Source of the DNA: Massospora cicadina
Lineage: Eukaryota > Entomophthoromycota > Entomophthoromycetes > Entomophthorales > Entomophthoraceae
Assembly (NCBI GenBank): GCA_022478985.1
Contig: JAKSZP010013333.1
Coordinates: forward strand, 62,001 to 126,000
Length of the DNA: 64,000 nucleotides
Reading direction: 5' to 3'
In this document: in pieces, positions 11,244 through 21,081 of the stretch
Numbering within the stretch: position 1 is the stretch's first letter
How the letters are laid out: each line of letters begins with the position of its first letter
Notes under the pieces: model-generated
The model's database searches: none
The model's input: the letters and a program-made list of their open reading frames with translations, nothing else
Told to the model about the DNA's origin: nothing
Program-made: the position numbers and the translations under genes

Positions 11244-12101
11244 TGTCATGTTCACATGACATAATAGTGGGGACCAACCCCAAAGATAAGGCTGGGTGCT
11301 TGGAGGCCCAAAAGGTGGAGCTACAGGGCCTCCCAGACCTGAAGCACACCTAGACCAGCGCTGGGTAAGGGTAAAATATGCCCAGGTTGGTCCTAGTGGG
11401 GTGCCAAGTGCTCAGCCCCTGACGTCAGGCCATGCATTAAAATGAACTATCTACCAAATAAAGGCATATGGTTTGGTTTGGTTAGTCAAGGAACGGGGAT
11501 TCAAAACCCATTTTATATATGAAATAATGCGCTCAGGTTGAATCCAACTTCAATCAATCACTCATGTGAAGTTTGGTTTCAGCCTATTCTACTAACTCAG
11601 ATGGCAGTATTGCCCTATTGTTGAGTTGCTGCTTGGGCCCACTGTGGCATAACCCCAATTTTCCCCATCTGAGCTTAAATACGTTTTCCCCAACCAACAT
11701 TCCTTGTTGGTCAACTTTACAAATAAACCTTTTCCCATTTACATTATTATGCCATTTTTATGATAATTTGATTGCTCCTGTGCGTGAACCTCTTTGAGGA
11801 GGTCTTGCATTCTGTTACCCTTGCCATTGCAAGGACCTTGCAGCTCTCAACTCATGCACCATGTGTTTGCCCAGGTTCCCTCCAACCTGGGTCACTTAAA
11901 CCTTTCTGATATGTGCACTGCGCCATTTCTACTGGTGTTTTTATCATAAATCTCACTTTTCTATGCCTAAGCTGTTATTGCTCCAGCACCCTCTGCTGGG
12001 CTCTAATGACTTTGGCATTAACGGCTAGTTCCCTGACATTAGCCTTGTGCACTGAGCACTACCATTCTGGGAACAGAAGAGTTATAAACACTCTCCTTAC
12101 A
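11244..12101 (+). repeat. Gypsy-B 3' LTR
   Basis: 858 bp, collinear with the 5' LTR at 6127-6984 and followed by the ATCTC duplication at 12102-12106. Confidence 0.93.
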
Positions 12102-12106
12102 ATCTC

Positions 12107-13224
12107 TTTCCATTAATCTTTCTACCTGTCAATAAATTATAAGAAATTACAACCCTATCTGGTATATGGTATGATTCTTACATTTACTTACACATGGTCT
12201 TGCCTTTTAAATAGTTTAGCATATCATCTTATAGAAGCAGACAATGACACCTTCTTGTATAAAGAAAAGATAAAATTGTTCTATATGCTTTTCATATTTT
12301 TCAAAACTTTTGAAGTTTTGATATATTAAAATTAGTTTATAGTTAAGGAGATTTAGATAAGACTTATCATTATATTAATATAAGTGTTTTCAAGGGGCAC
12401 TATCTGGATAAATAGTGCATCTATATCAATCTAGTATCTTATGTATCTAACACAGATGATTACTAGTTATCATACAATAATTATATTATCATGTTTCAAA
12501 TATAAAATATTTTTGTTAGATCTCACCCAATAATGTTGTTTAGCCTAAAACTTTGTTTCTATACCATGGGACCATTAGTTATATTGTGACAGGTCTTCCA
12601 GAGTGTATATAATATATAGTAAAATAATAAAAAGATTAGGTGGACTATTAGCAGAATTTTATGTGAGTTCTACTGAGATAAATTTGGATGAGAATGATAC
12701 AGGAATACTCTGATCCTTATTATGCTTTCAAGAGGAGGAGATATACATATATATATAAAATTTTAAATCTAACACTCATCTAGATCACACATAAGTCTAG
12801 AAAATTTAGACATAGGCTTTGCCATCAGATCAAGCCCTTCTAAGTTTAAAAAAGGATAATGCTTGATTTAACTGCAGCATCTGTTCTCTGTATTTATACT
12901 TATAAAAATAGACAGGAAACTTTCAACAGAAATTAATATCAATCTACTACTAACTAGAAACTACCTTAAGTTGTCTTTCTACAAAACTAAATCAGAGGAT
13001 TGTTACAATAATATGTACAGATTGACTTATGCATAACAAAATGTTGATTACATTAATATAATTTTTCAAGATATGTACTTCCATTTATTTTTAAAATAAT
13101 GGGTGAATTTCTCTACTTCCTACTATTTAATTTTTACTATCATAATAAAATTCTTAGTTTATATACTTAAACCAATTTTTATTTTACATTCTATGAATAT
13201 TTCATATTTGGCTTCAAGCCCTTA
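12107..13224. other. AT-rich spacer, nothing recognised
   Basis: Very AT-rich, with no open frame above 60 codons, no RNA gene and no clear repeat beyond short TA runs (for example 12743-12757). Confidence 0.4.
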
Positions 13225-13415
13225 ATGTCCACGGCGCAACATCCCGAACATGCACCCGAATGGGATCCCATAAAACCAATAAATTACCGTGTCCTATCAC
13301 CGCCCGTCATAAAGTTTCCCGAAACACAGAAATCAAATGACAATATAAGCTGAGATTTTCATAACTTTACCTGTTAGTAAGTCATAATCAAGGTAATATG
13401 ACTGTCACAAAAAAT
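13225..13415 (+). pseudogene. Probable nuclear copy of mitochondrial SSU rRNA 3' end (NUMT)
   Basis: CACCGCCCGTCATAAAG at 13298-13314 and TTAGTAAGTCATAATCAAGG at 13374-13393 match the two universal landmarks near the 3' end of small-subunit rRNA (CACCGCCCGTC and AAGTCRTAACAAGG). They are in the right order and about 70 bases apart. That gap is shorter than in 18S rRNA, and the AAGTCATAA form is typical of mitochondrial SSU. An inserted T or A breaks the second landmark. The surrounding bases do not continue into a full rRNA gene, so I read it as a short fragment in the nuclear genome. Confidence 0.5.
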
Positions 13416-13432
13416 TACTTATTTTTGTATCC

Positions 13433-14319
13433 ACTTAATAAAACACATTCACTGACGTACTGACTTATTGACTGACTGACTGACATCTGAAACCTTCGAG
13501 TCTGATAGGGTCAATCTATTTGGGTGAGTGGGTGAGAATTGGCGAATCTTATCGAATCTGAAATTATCGAGCCTGATGGGTTCAATCTATTTGGGCGAGT
13601 GGGTGAAGTTTGACAAATATCATTGAATATTTCACCAAATTGCTCACCTGAAGCTAATTGAGTCAGATAAGTTTAATCTATTTGGGTGAGTGGGTGAGAA
13701 TTGGCGAATATTACTAATAATTTACCATTTGCTCATCTGAAGTTAATCAAGTCTGATAAGTTTAATCTATTTGGGTGAGTGGGTGAGAATTGGCAAATAA
13801 GATCAAATCTGAAATTATCGAGTATGATAGATTCAATCTATTTGGGTGAGTTGGTGAGAATTGGCGAATATTACTAATAATTTACCATTTGCTCATCTGA
13901 AGTTAATCAAGTCTGATAAGTTTAATTTATTTGGGTGAGTGGGTGAGAATTGGTGAATATTATCAATAATTCACCAAATTGCTCACCTGAAACTCAACAA
14001 AAATCTGTATTAGAGTTTAAGTAGATTAAGTAGTTAGGATAATCAACTCACCAGCCGCGAGAGCAACAGTGGAGCTGTTAGTCTGAGTGGCTCGAGAGTA
14101 GTGCTGGCACAGCTTATAGGCTACAATGTGAGCTTATCATCTGATAAACTTTAAATACTGTAGCGAAGCATGGGTATCTGGATGTTAGGTTTATAAATTT
14201 TAAAAACCTGCCTAATTTGGTTCACCTAATTAATAAAATACTTTTGGCAAGTTAAGTCGAAGTTGATTTAGTAGTTTGGAAGATATGTCACTTGCTCAAT
14301 GATTTTAAGTATAAAGAGA
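13433..14319. repeat. Palindrome X, left arm
   Basis: This arm is the reverse complement of 14623-15406 along its length, from ACTTAATAAAACACATTCAC at the outer edge to GTATAAAGAGA at the inner edge. It carries about six tandem subrepeats with the core CTATTTGGGTGAGTGGGTGA, against five in the other arm, which explains most of the length difference. A unique part around 14050-14320 includes GTAGCGAAGCATGGGTATCTGG, resembling the Helitron-like 3' hairpin of the inserted element. No coding sequence is seen. Confidence 0.9.
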
Positions 14320-14622
14320 TGTTTCGGGTAGCGGGTTGGTGTTATTTGATTGATTCGATAAGTTCTTTTTGTTTGGCCGAGTGGTTGATGGCTTTTGTTT
14401 GAATCGATAGGACACAGTTTAGCTTTGAGGAATGATTAGTTATTGGTTGTTTTGATAATTTCAGTTAGGTTTGCCTAAGTGGTTGGTGGTTTTTGGTTGA
14501 TTCGATTGAGCAATTGGATTTGGCTGAGTGGTTTTGTTTGTCTATAATATAAAATCTAAATTAATAGATTGAAAATCTTTAATTTTATAGACACCGTAGC
14601 GAAGCACGGGTAAATCGGCTAG
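14320..14622 (+). mobile_element. Helitron-like non-autonomous element H, copy 1, at the palindrome centre
   Basis: The unit begins TGTTTCGGGTAGC. It ends with a hairpin, CCGTAGCGAAGCACGG, then GTAAATCGG and CTAG. A short hairpin a few bases before a CTRR end, with insertion between A and T and no target duplication, is the Helitron signature. Flanks are ..AAAGAGA and TCTCTTT.., so removing H restores the AT centre of a perfect palindrome. The 5' end is TG rather than the usual TC. The 303 bp hold no Rep/helicase and no ORF. The interior repeats a motif around GGTTGGTGGTTTTTGGTTGA. Confidence 0.6.
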
Positions 14623-15406
14623 TCTCTTTATACTTAAAATCATTGAGCATGTGACATATCTTCCAAACAACTAAATCAACTTCGACTTAACTTGCCAAAA
14701 GCATTTTATTAATTAGGTGAACCAAATTAGACAGGTTTTTAAAATTTATAAACCTAACATCCAGATACCCATGCTTCGCTACAGTATCTAAAGTTTATCA
14801 GATGATAAGCTCACATTGTAGCCTATAAGCTGTGCCAGCACTACTCTCGAGCCACTCAGACTAACAGCTCCACTGTTGCTCTCGTGGCTGGTGAGTTGAT
14901 TATCCTAACTACTTAATCTACTTAAACTCTAATACAGATTTTTGTTGAGTTTCAGGTGAGCAATTTGGTGAATTATTAGATAGTATTCGCCATTCTTACC
15001 CACTCACCCAAATAGATTTAACTTATTTGACTCGATTAGCTTCAGATGAGCAATTTGGTGAATTATTAGATAATATTCACCAAATCTCACCAACTCACCC
15101 AAATAGATTGAATCTATCATACTCGATAGTTTCAGATTCAATCTTATTTGCCAATTCTCACCCACTCACCCAAATAGATTAAACTTATCTGACTCAATTA
15201 GCTTCAGGTGAGCAATTTGGTGAATTATTCAATGATATTTGTCAATCTTCACCCACTCGCCCAAATAGATTGAACCCATCAGGCTCGATAATTTCAGATT
15301 CGATAAGATTCGCCAATTCTCACCCACTCACCCAAATAGATTGACCCTATCAGACTCGAAGGTTTCAGATGTCAGTCAGTGAGTGAGTGAATGTGTTTTA
15401 TTAAGT
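14623..15406. repeat. Palindrome X, right arm
   Basis: Inverted copy of 13433-14319, from TCTCTTTATACTTAAAATCA to TGTTTTATTAAGT, with five copies of the core subrepeat in inverted form (CCCACTCACCCAAATAG). The two arms are close enough to form a long cruciform or hairpin. Confidence 0.9.
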
Positions 15407-15409
15407 AGA

Positions 15410-15707
15410 TGTTTCGGGTAGCAGGTTGGTGTTATTTGATTGATTTGATGAGTTTTTTTGTTTGGCCGAGTGGTTGATGACTTTTGTTTGAATCGATAGG
15501 ACACAGTTTAGCTTTGAGGAATGATTAGTTATTGGTTGTTTTGATAATTTCAGTTAGGTTTGCCTAAGTGGTTGGTGGTTTTTGGTTGATTCGATTGATC
15601 AATTGGATTTGGCTGAGTGGTTTTGTTTGTCTATAATATAAAATCTAAACTAATAAATTGAAACTCTAATTTTATAACACCGTAGCGAAGCACGGGTAAA
15701 TGGCTAG
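15410..15707 (+). mobile_element. Helitron-like non-autonomous element H, copy 2
   Basis: 298 bp, nearly identical to copy 1 at 14320-14622 and in the same orientation, with the same TGTTTCGGG start, the CCGTAGCGAAGCACGG hairpin and a CTAG end. It sits between A (15409) and T (15708), again with no target duplication. It abuts the outer end of the right palindrome arm and lies about 250 bases upstream of the gankyrin-like start codon. Confidence 0.6.
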
Positions 15708-15958
15708 TACTCATATAAATAAGAGTTGGTTATAAATAAATCGATACCAAATTTTAGTTGACAAGTTTAAACTTAAATTGAATAGGCGGTCATTTTACAA
15801 GACGTAGCGGCTTATAGAGTTTGGTACCAACTTTAAAATACGGAACGAACTGTCTGATCAAGGATAAATTTATCCTTTCACACGTATTTTAAGCTATTGT
15901 TGTGGCTTAAAAACGACTTAGCTCTTTTGTTTATAGTTACAAACATTAGTCCTACTTT

Positions 15959-17111
15959 ATGTCCAACCTAAACGCCAACTTATCGAAATTGGCCTTTGAG
16001 GGGAAGATTGAAGATTTGATTGTTGAAATTGAGAAAGATGGCCGCTTAGTTGATAAAAAAGACGAGGACGAAAGAACTTTGCTTCATTGGGCAGGTAATA
16101 TATTAGCAATTAATCAAGTAATTGAACTGTGCTTTTAAATACCATGACTGAGCCCGATTTTAATTTTGAAAGACTTTATTTTTTACAAGACTGTCAAAAT
16201 GTTTTTACTTATGCATATTTGTTTCCTAGTTTCTGGAGGGAATCTCGAATTAACCAAGCTATTAATTTTAAAGGGTGCTGATGTTTCTGCAGCTGATGAG
16301 GTATTACAAGAGTTTTTTATTTTGTGACGTTGGATTTTTGGCTAAAGCATTTTTGATTTTTCGTAGTCTGGTTGGACATGTCTTCATATAGCTGGTAAAG
16401 ATACTAGGCCTATTTTTTGTTTAATTCTAAAAAAAGCCTCCTCTGGAAGAAAAGAGCTGGTCGATTTATTTCTTAAGAAAGATGAAAAACTTGCTAGTTC
16501 TTCAAACCAAAAAGGACTGACCCCACTGTAATTTCTTTACGCAAAATTTTAGAGCTAAGTCTCGTTTTTGGTAGTTTCTATGCAACTTCTAAGAATCACC
16601 ATGACATAGTAGAATGTCTTTTGAGCTTAAAACCAAACCTTAGGCATCAGATTCACTCGGTCAAACAGTTCTGTAAGTTTATTCTAAACTACGAGCTTTT
16701 TTATGCTAAAAATCATAACATTTGCTTTTTGCTGCTTTTAGCTCATATTACAAGGTTTTTACTATCTAAGTTAGATATTAATACTTTATTTCTAATCCTT
16801 AATTAGAACCAATCAAACATTTTTATCGCTAATTCTTAACCCTATGGTTTAAAACCAACTTTTCTTTCTAGGCATCGTGCAGCCTCATTGGGGCATACAA
16901 AGCTTGTCTCTCTTTTCCTCAATGGCAAGGCACCAATCAATTTGGCTGACAATTTTGGAAACACTCCACTTCATTTAGCTTGTGAAGAGGGGCGAGAAGA
17001 AGAGGCTAAATGCTTCTTGCAAGGGGAGCAGATCCTGATAGATTAAATAAGAATGATCAAACTCCTGCTGAACTTGCCCCACCTGAGTTGAGAAAACGCT
17101 TATTTTCATAA
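15959..17111 (+). CDS. Gankyrin/Nas6-like ankyrin-repeat protein, seven exons, one frameshift
   Basis: Exons by GT-AG reading: 15959-16094, 16230-16300, 16367-16394, 16437-16527, 16575-16672, 16742-16754 (13 bases) and 16872-17111. All splice phases agree. The 677 coding bases lack one base of 226 codons, matching gankyrin/Nas6 (about 226-228 residues). Ankyrin repeats run in order: TLLHWAVSGGNLELTKLL, GWTCLHIAASSGRKELVDL, GLTPLFYATSKNHHDIVECL, HRAASLGHTKLVSLFL, GNTPLHLACEEGREEEAK, and a C-terminal DQTPAELAPPELRKR. The family binds the Rpt3 C-terminal domain and chaperones assembly of the 26S proteasome regulatory particle. One A seems to be missing in AAATG near 17008-17011; reading is restored with MLLARGADPDRL. 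This could be a homopolymer sequencing error or a real lesion. Confidence 0.85.
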
Positions 17112-18170
17112 CGATATAATTCATCAATCAATAGTTTTTGTGATATGAATGCTTGACTTGGAATCAATGATTATAAAAGATTAACATGGCAGGCCTAGAA
17201 ATCAAAACTGGCATTTCTGTGACTTATCTCTGAGTAACTTCATAACTTATAAATATTACAAAATTCTAGATATTTTTAGTGTTTTTGTTTTCTGATGCGA
17301 CAAGACTCCTTGCTATGCATTTTTATACCTGGTTTTGGATATTACAATATTTATAAATGCAATGAGCCTTTATATTTATATTAAATTTAAATGATTATAC
17401 CAAAAAATAATTACTAAAATAAGAGTTAGCTATTCATACTACCAATGTGCAACCCCAATTTTTGTCTACTCTGCTATGGTATTATTAGAGCTTAAATATC
17501 AGCCAGAACTACTCTTACAGCCCCTAATTTCTACTTGCCTTATTAAAAAAGTGATTACTCGTCATTAGATAAACTTATACTTAGATTGTTTGTGATGATA
17601 TTAGTATAAAAACATATTGATATTTCCTAGTTCAAATTGATTACTTAATTAAATTATATGAAATGTGTATCTGTTAAACTTGGTTTATTTAATAAAACCT
17701 TTAAAGTGAAATTATTTATTTAATATTGTATTTTATATATAATTTTCTAAGATTAAGCCTTTTACTTTAGATCGTTTTTTGCAATTTGAGTTTGTTAGCG
17801 ATCATAATTACTTTAAACTAAGCATAAGTGCGTAGGTATTTAAGGAATAGCTAGAAAAGATATAGCTTACATAAAATAAATTTTCTATTTTATTTTTACT
17901 ATAAAAATTAAAGACTGTATAATTTGGTTTTATATATTTAAATGCTGCAATTATATGTTAATATAAGTTTCTCTTTATTACAATACTTTAGCGTAGTCAC
18001 AAATAACTACCAGGGTTGCCAATTCAAAGATTAAGTGAATTAGTGAAAAAGCTCAAATCAGCATAAAAAATATTAGTATTGAAAGCTTCAAAATAGCCAA
18101 TCATCAATTTTGACCATAAATTTTCCCCAAAGATGTAGCTTTGCTGATTGTAAACCAGAAATAGTATAGC
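17112..18170. other. AT-rich intergenic region downstream of the gankyrin-like gene
   Basis: I recognise no gene, RNA or repeat. It presumably contains the gankyrin 3' UTR at its left end. Confidence 0.4.
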
Positions 18171-18186
18171 AAGAATGTGCTCTCAA

Positions 18187-18225
18187 CCCCCCCCCTTGGG
18201 TTGGGACCATCTAGTACTAAAAAAA
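18187..18225 (+). mobile_element. Micro-retroposon copy A (5'-shortened) with 16-bp target duplications
   Basis: The insert is a C-run, then CTTGGGTTGGGACCATCTAG and TACT plus an A tail. It is flanked by perfect direct repeats AAGAATGTGCTCTCAA at 18171-18186 and 18226-18241. Target duplication plus a poly(A) end is the mark of target-primed reverse transcription. The core matches copies at 21021 and 42056 and the 3' tail of the ORF1-only LINE-like elements at 43.6, 46.9 and 51.0 kb. Confidence 0.8.
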
Positions 18226-18554
18226 AAGAATGTGCTCTCAATAGTGTTAACTCTTTGTACCAAAAGGTATATAAAGATGAAGAATATAACCACACAAATC
18301 CATACCAGGCTGTAGAAAGCAATATACCTACTATTCAGTGGCAAAAGTTGATACTAGTTTTAGATTTTTACCTTTATTAATTTGGACACCCAGGTATTGT
18401 AAGCCCAGATAACCAATCTTGAAGATTGAACAAGTCCTGACTCAGCATCAACTGCAAGTAAAAGATATAGAGCAGATTGGCCTTTCAATTCAACCATCTA
18501 AAAGATCTAGAAGGGGTCCTAAGATTCTTTAAGATAGTTAGCCCATATACTATA

Positions 18555-19040
18555 CTAACTAATTTCCCAGCTTTGCTGGTTTATGATTTACCAGGTGAAT
18601 ATTATCAACTGTTTTTGTTTTTATATTGGTAGATACCCAACATTAGGTCTAAAAACTAACTAACCTGTTAAATTAATCAAAACTAACCATTTGTAGAATC
18701 ATTTAACTTATAAAATCAACCAAACATCTCTAGCCACTTGACACAACCATTTAACCTATTATATTGACCAAAACCACCAACTACTCATCCAACCAAATTG
18801 AATTCAATAAATTAACTAGATAATTAACTTTTTATCAGGACCAATCTTTTCTTAAATCAACCAAAAACAACCAACTACTTACCTGAAACTATTGAGACTA
18901 ACAAATTAACAAAAAACCCACCAATCACTCAGTCAAAATGAATTGCTAAACTTATAAAGTACCAAAAACTACCAACCGTTATATAAACCTATAAGCCTAT
19001 TGAATGAAACAAAATAATCTAAAAATGCTCAGCCAAAGCA
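18555..19040 (-). mobile_element. Diverged Helitron-like element related to H
   Basis: Read on the minus strand, the interior contains repeated GGTTGGTGGTTTTTGGT-like motifs as in H. The 3' end reads CCAGCAAAGCTGG, then GAAATTAG and TTAG, followed by T. The hairpin stem differs from that of H (CCGTAGC/GCACGG) but keeps the pairing and the distance to the terminal xTAG. The 5' boundary near 19040 is approximate. Confidence 0.45.
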
Positions 19041-19196
19041 ATATAAGATTACCATTAAATTATATTATCTTTTATGTAGTATTTTTTTCAAAGTCAATTT
19101 TCTTTCTAAAAATAACCTGTGACCATTTCCAAAATCTATAACGTATTTGTGCCAAGTTAGGTGGTATTATTAATTTTTCATGAGATAATGTGTTAC

Positions 19197-19378
19197 ATAC
19201 ATATATTACATACATATATACATACATATATACATACATACATACATACATACATACATACATACATACATACATACATACATACATACATACATACATA
19301 CATACATACATACATACATACATACATACATACATACATACATACATACATACATACATACATACATACATACATACA

Positions 19379-19407
<29 letters not shown>
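19197..19407. repeat. (CATA)n tetranucleotide microsatellite
   Basis: Uninterrupted CATA units run from about 19231 to 19407 (about 44 copies). Degenerate ATATACATACATA precedes them from 19197. Both strands are open in several frames only because the unit contains no stop. Confidence 0.97.
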
Positions 19408-19409
<2 letters not shown>

Positions 19410-20184
19410 GCTGGCAAGAAGGGTCCCATGGTCCCCTTGCCTTGAATAAAACATACATAAATACATACAGTCCCCAATAGGGCAAAGCACCTTACCAGTC
19501 CTTGCACTTTGTAACAATCCAGAATCCCCATTGTGGAATCACTAAGGTAACTCTGTCTTAAATATCTATAAAATTGCCTCAATCATCTCTTTTGAGCTCA
19601 CATTAAAAGTAGATGGTAAGTATGACATTCTTGTTTTGGGTTGGATTACTTTAAAAAGAAGTGCCCTGCCCTCATGGAGGCCACAGGCTCTGACCCCACT
19701 TTTTTGCTGCCAAAAAGTTCCTCAATAATTACCAAAATAATTTTGCATGTGGACTGATCCTCCATCACCCTCCATGAAAAACTTGCAGTTGTGGTTGAAT
19801 CAGGACACCTAATAAAATTATCAATCCAAGTATAAAATCCAACTGTCTTGGTTAATCCAATACCAAAATCAAATTACAGGTATCATTACCTCTCCTACCT
19901 AATTAACTTTTACCTGGGCCTAATTATGCCTGATCTGAACCCTTATAAAGTTTTCTTTGTGCTTTGAGAATGATTGCTCACATAAGAAAGATCCAATATT
20001 TAAATTTGGAGGATTTTTTTAATTTGAAACCTTGGAATAGTTATCATACTAAGAAGTGTAGCCCATATGTTGGGATTTTTGCCCATATTCCCAGCCTGCT
20101 AGATTACCAGGAATCACTAGGGGATAATTACCTAAGGCATGGTGAATTGGAAATTGGTTGACCCTAATTATGGAGTAACTATGT
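19408..20184. other. Spacer with a short shared motif, otherwise nothing recognised
   Basis: 19419-19469 (GGTCCCATGGTCCCCTTGCC, then TTGAATAAA and ACATACATAAATACATAC) resembles 21828-21880. No gene is seen in the rest. Confidence 0.4.
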
Positions 20185-20690
20185 TTGGGGGATTTTGGGA
20201 TATTTGTCTGGTCACATCTGTTGAGGGATCAATCCAGATGAATGCTTAAGATCTTGTTGGGTGGAGTTGCTGAAGAAATAGGGGCATCTGATAGTGATTA
20301 ACTATCAGGTGTACTGATTGGGATTGGTCAGGTTTCATCACCAACTGATTAGGAATATAAGTAGTAAGTCTCAAGGCAAGTGATGCTGCCTGCAACTAGT
20401 AAATCGATCAGTTGGTTTTTGACCTGCCTTAATGGGTAACAAGTCCCATTACCTAAGCAGGTCACTAGCCAAATATGGTTGGTTCACTTGGATCAAGAGG
20501 AAAATGCTAGGGTCACGTTTTCTGACTCTTTCCATTTAGGTCTCAAGGATATCTAATGATAGAATCCTAGCCAGGATGGGGAAGACCATTGCTGCTGAGA
20601 TGAGGATGGGTAATTCAACAGCAACATTTGCCATTTCATTGAAGAGGTGTCAACTGAGGGTTAAATGACTAAATAACCACTATAAGTTCC
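20185..20690 (-). repeat. Dispersed repeat R, copy 2 (inverted relative to 4890-5375)
   Basis: The reverse complement aligns with 4890-5375, including GCTTAGGTAATGGGACTTGT, ACCAACTGAT, ATGAAACCTGA and CATCTGGATTGATCC. Family unknown. Confidence 0.6.
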
Positions 20691-21020
20691 CTAGGATTCA
20701 CTTATAATAAAAACAGGTTATATAGTACTACAGGATTAGTTCTATAGTTTTCATCTAGTATATAGTTTAAGTAGTAAACTTTATCAGCTTAAAAATTGTT
20801 CTATTATTCTCAAAGATATTATTGCTATGTGCAGTAATTGGGATACTCTTTAAGAAAAAGAGTAAAGATCTGAGCGGGGATCTAGAGAAGAAGGAGAAAC
20901 AATAAGTGATTGATGCTGACTGTGTGTTGAACCAGAGAAATTGTTACCAGGGAATCTCAAAGAAGACTGGGTTGGACAGTATGAGGGAACAAGTCCCTAT
21001 ATCAAGACATCTCAAGTATT

Positions 21021-21064
21021 ACATCGATGAATCCCCCCTTGGGTTGGGACCATCTAGTACTAAA
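21021..21064 (+). mobile_element. Micro-retroposon copy B with 17-bp target duplications
   Basis: A 44-base unit that starts ACATCGATGAAT, then a C-run, then TTGGGTTGGGACCATCTAGT and ACTAAA. It is flanked by perfect direct repeats AAGACATCTCAAGTATT at 21004-21020 and 21065-21081. It shares its 5' first base with the copy at 42056, which suggests a discrete unit and not random truncation. Confidence 0.85.
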
Positions 21065-21081
21065 AAGACATCTCAAGTATT

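Larger units (their letters stand above)
6127..12101 (+). mobile_element. Gypsy-B: complete chromodomain Ty3/Gypsy element (chromovirus), inactivated
   Basis: Two LTRs of 858 bp begin TGTCATG and end CTTACA, and they are flanked by the 5-bp direct repeat ATCTC. The internal part carries protease, RT, RNase H, integrase and a C-terminal chromodomain, which defines the chromovirus branch. The internal region (6985-11243) is short. The start ATG at 7266 gives MSFPSPARSDDAGG and then a stop after about 26 residues, and no gag capsid or zinc knuckle can be recognised before the protease. The bases right after the 5' LTR do not start with TGG, so no standard tRNA primer site is obvious. A purine tract lies at 11229-11240. 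Confidence 0.93.

Noticed and set aside
13433..15406. CRISPR-like array from the regularly spaced subrepeats
   Set aside because: The spacers are themselves repeated, the arms are inverted copies, and the context is a eukaryotic transposon-rich region.
16621..16806. 61-codon open frame inside the gankyrin-like region
   Set aside because: It begins in exon 5 in the exon's own frame and then runs through an intron (GTAAGT donor at 16673, AG acceptor at 16741); ankyrin similarity resumes only after splicing.
18177..18380. 67-codon frame starting in the micro-retroposon
   Set aside because: It spans a 39-base insertion with its target repeat and has no recognisable content.
19072..19582. Long open frames of repeated YIHT or YVCM residues on both strands
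   Set aside because: They are produced by the (CATA)n microsatellite, whose unit has no stop in several frames; nothing suggests a protein.
21021..21064. Micro-retroposon derived from 5S or 5.8S rRNA
   Set aside because: CATCGATGAA and AGTACTAGATGG (reverse) recall 5.8S and 5S rRNA, but the matches are short, in opposite orientation to each other, and the 3' part fits the LINE-like tails much better.
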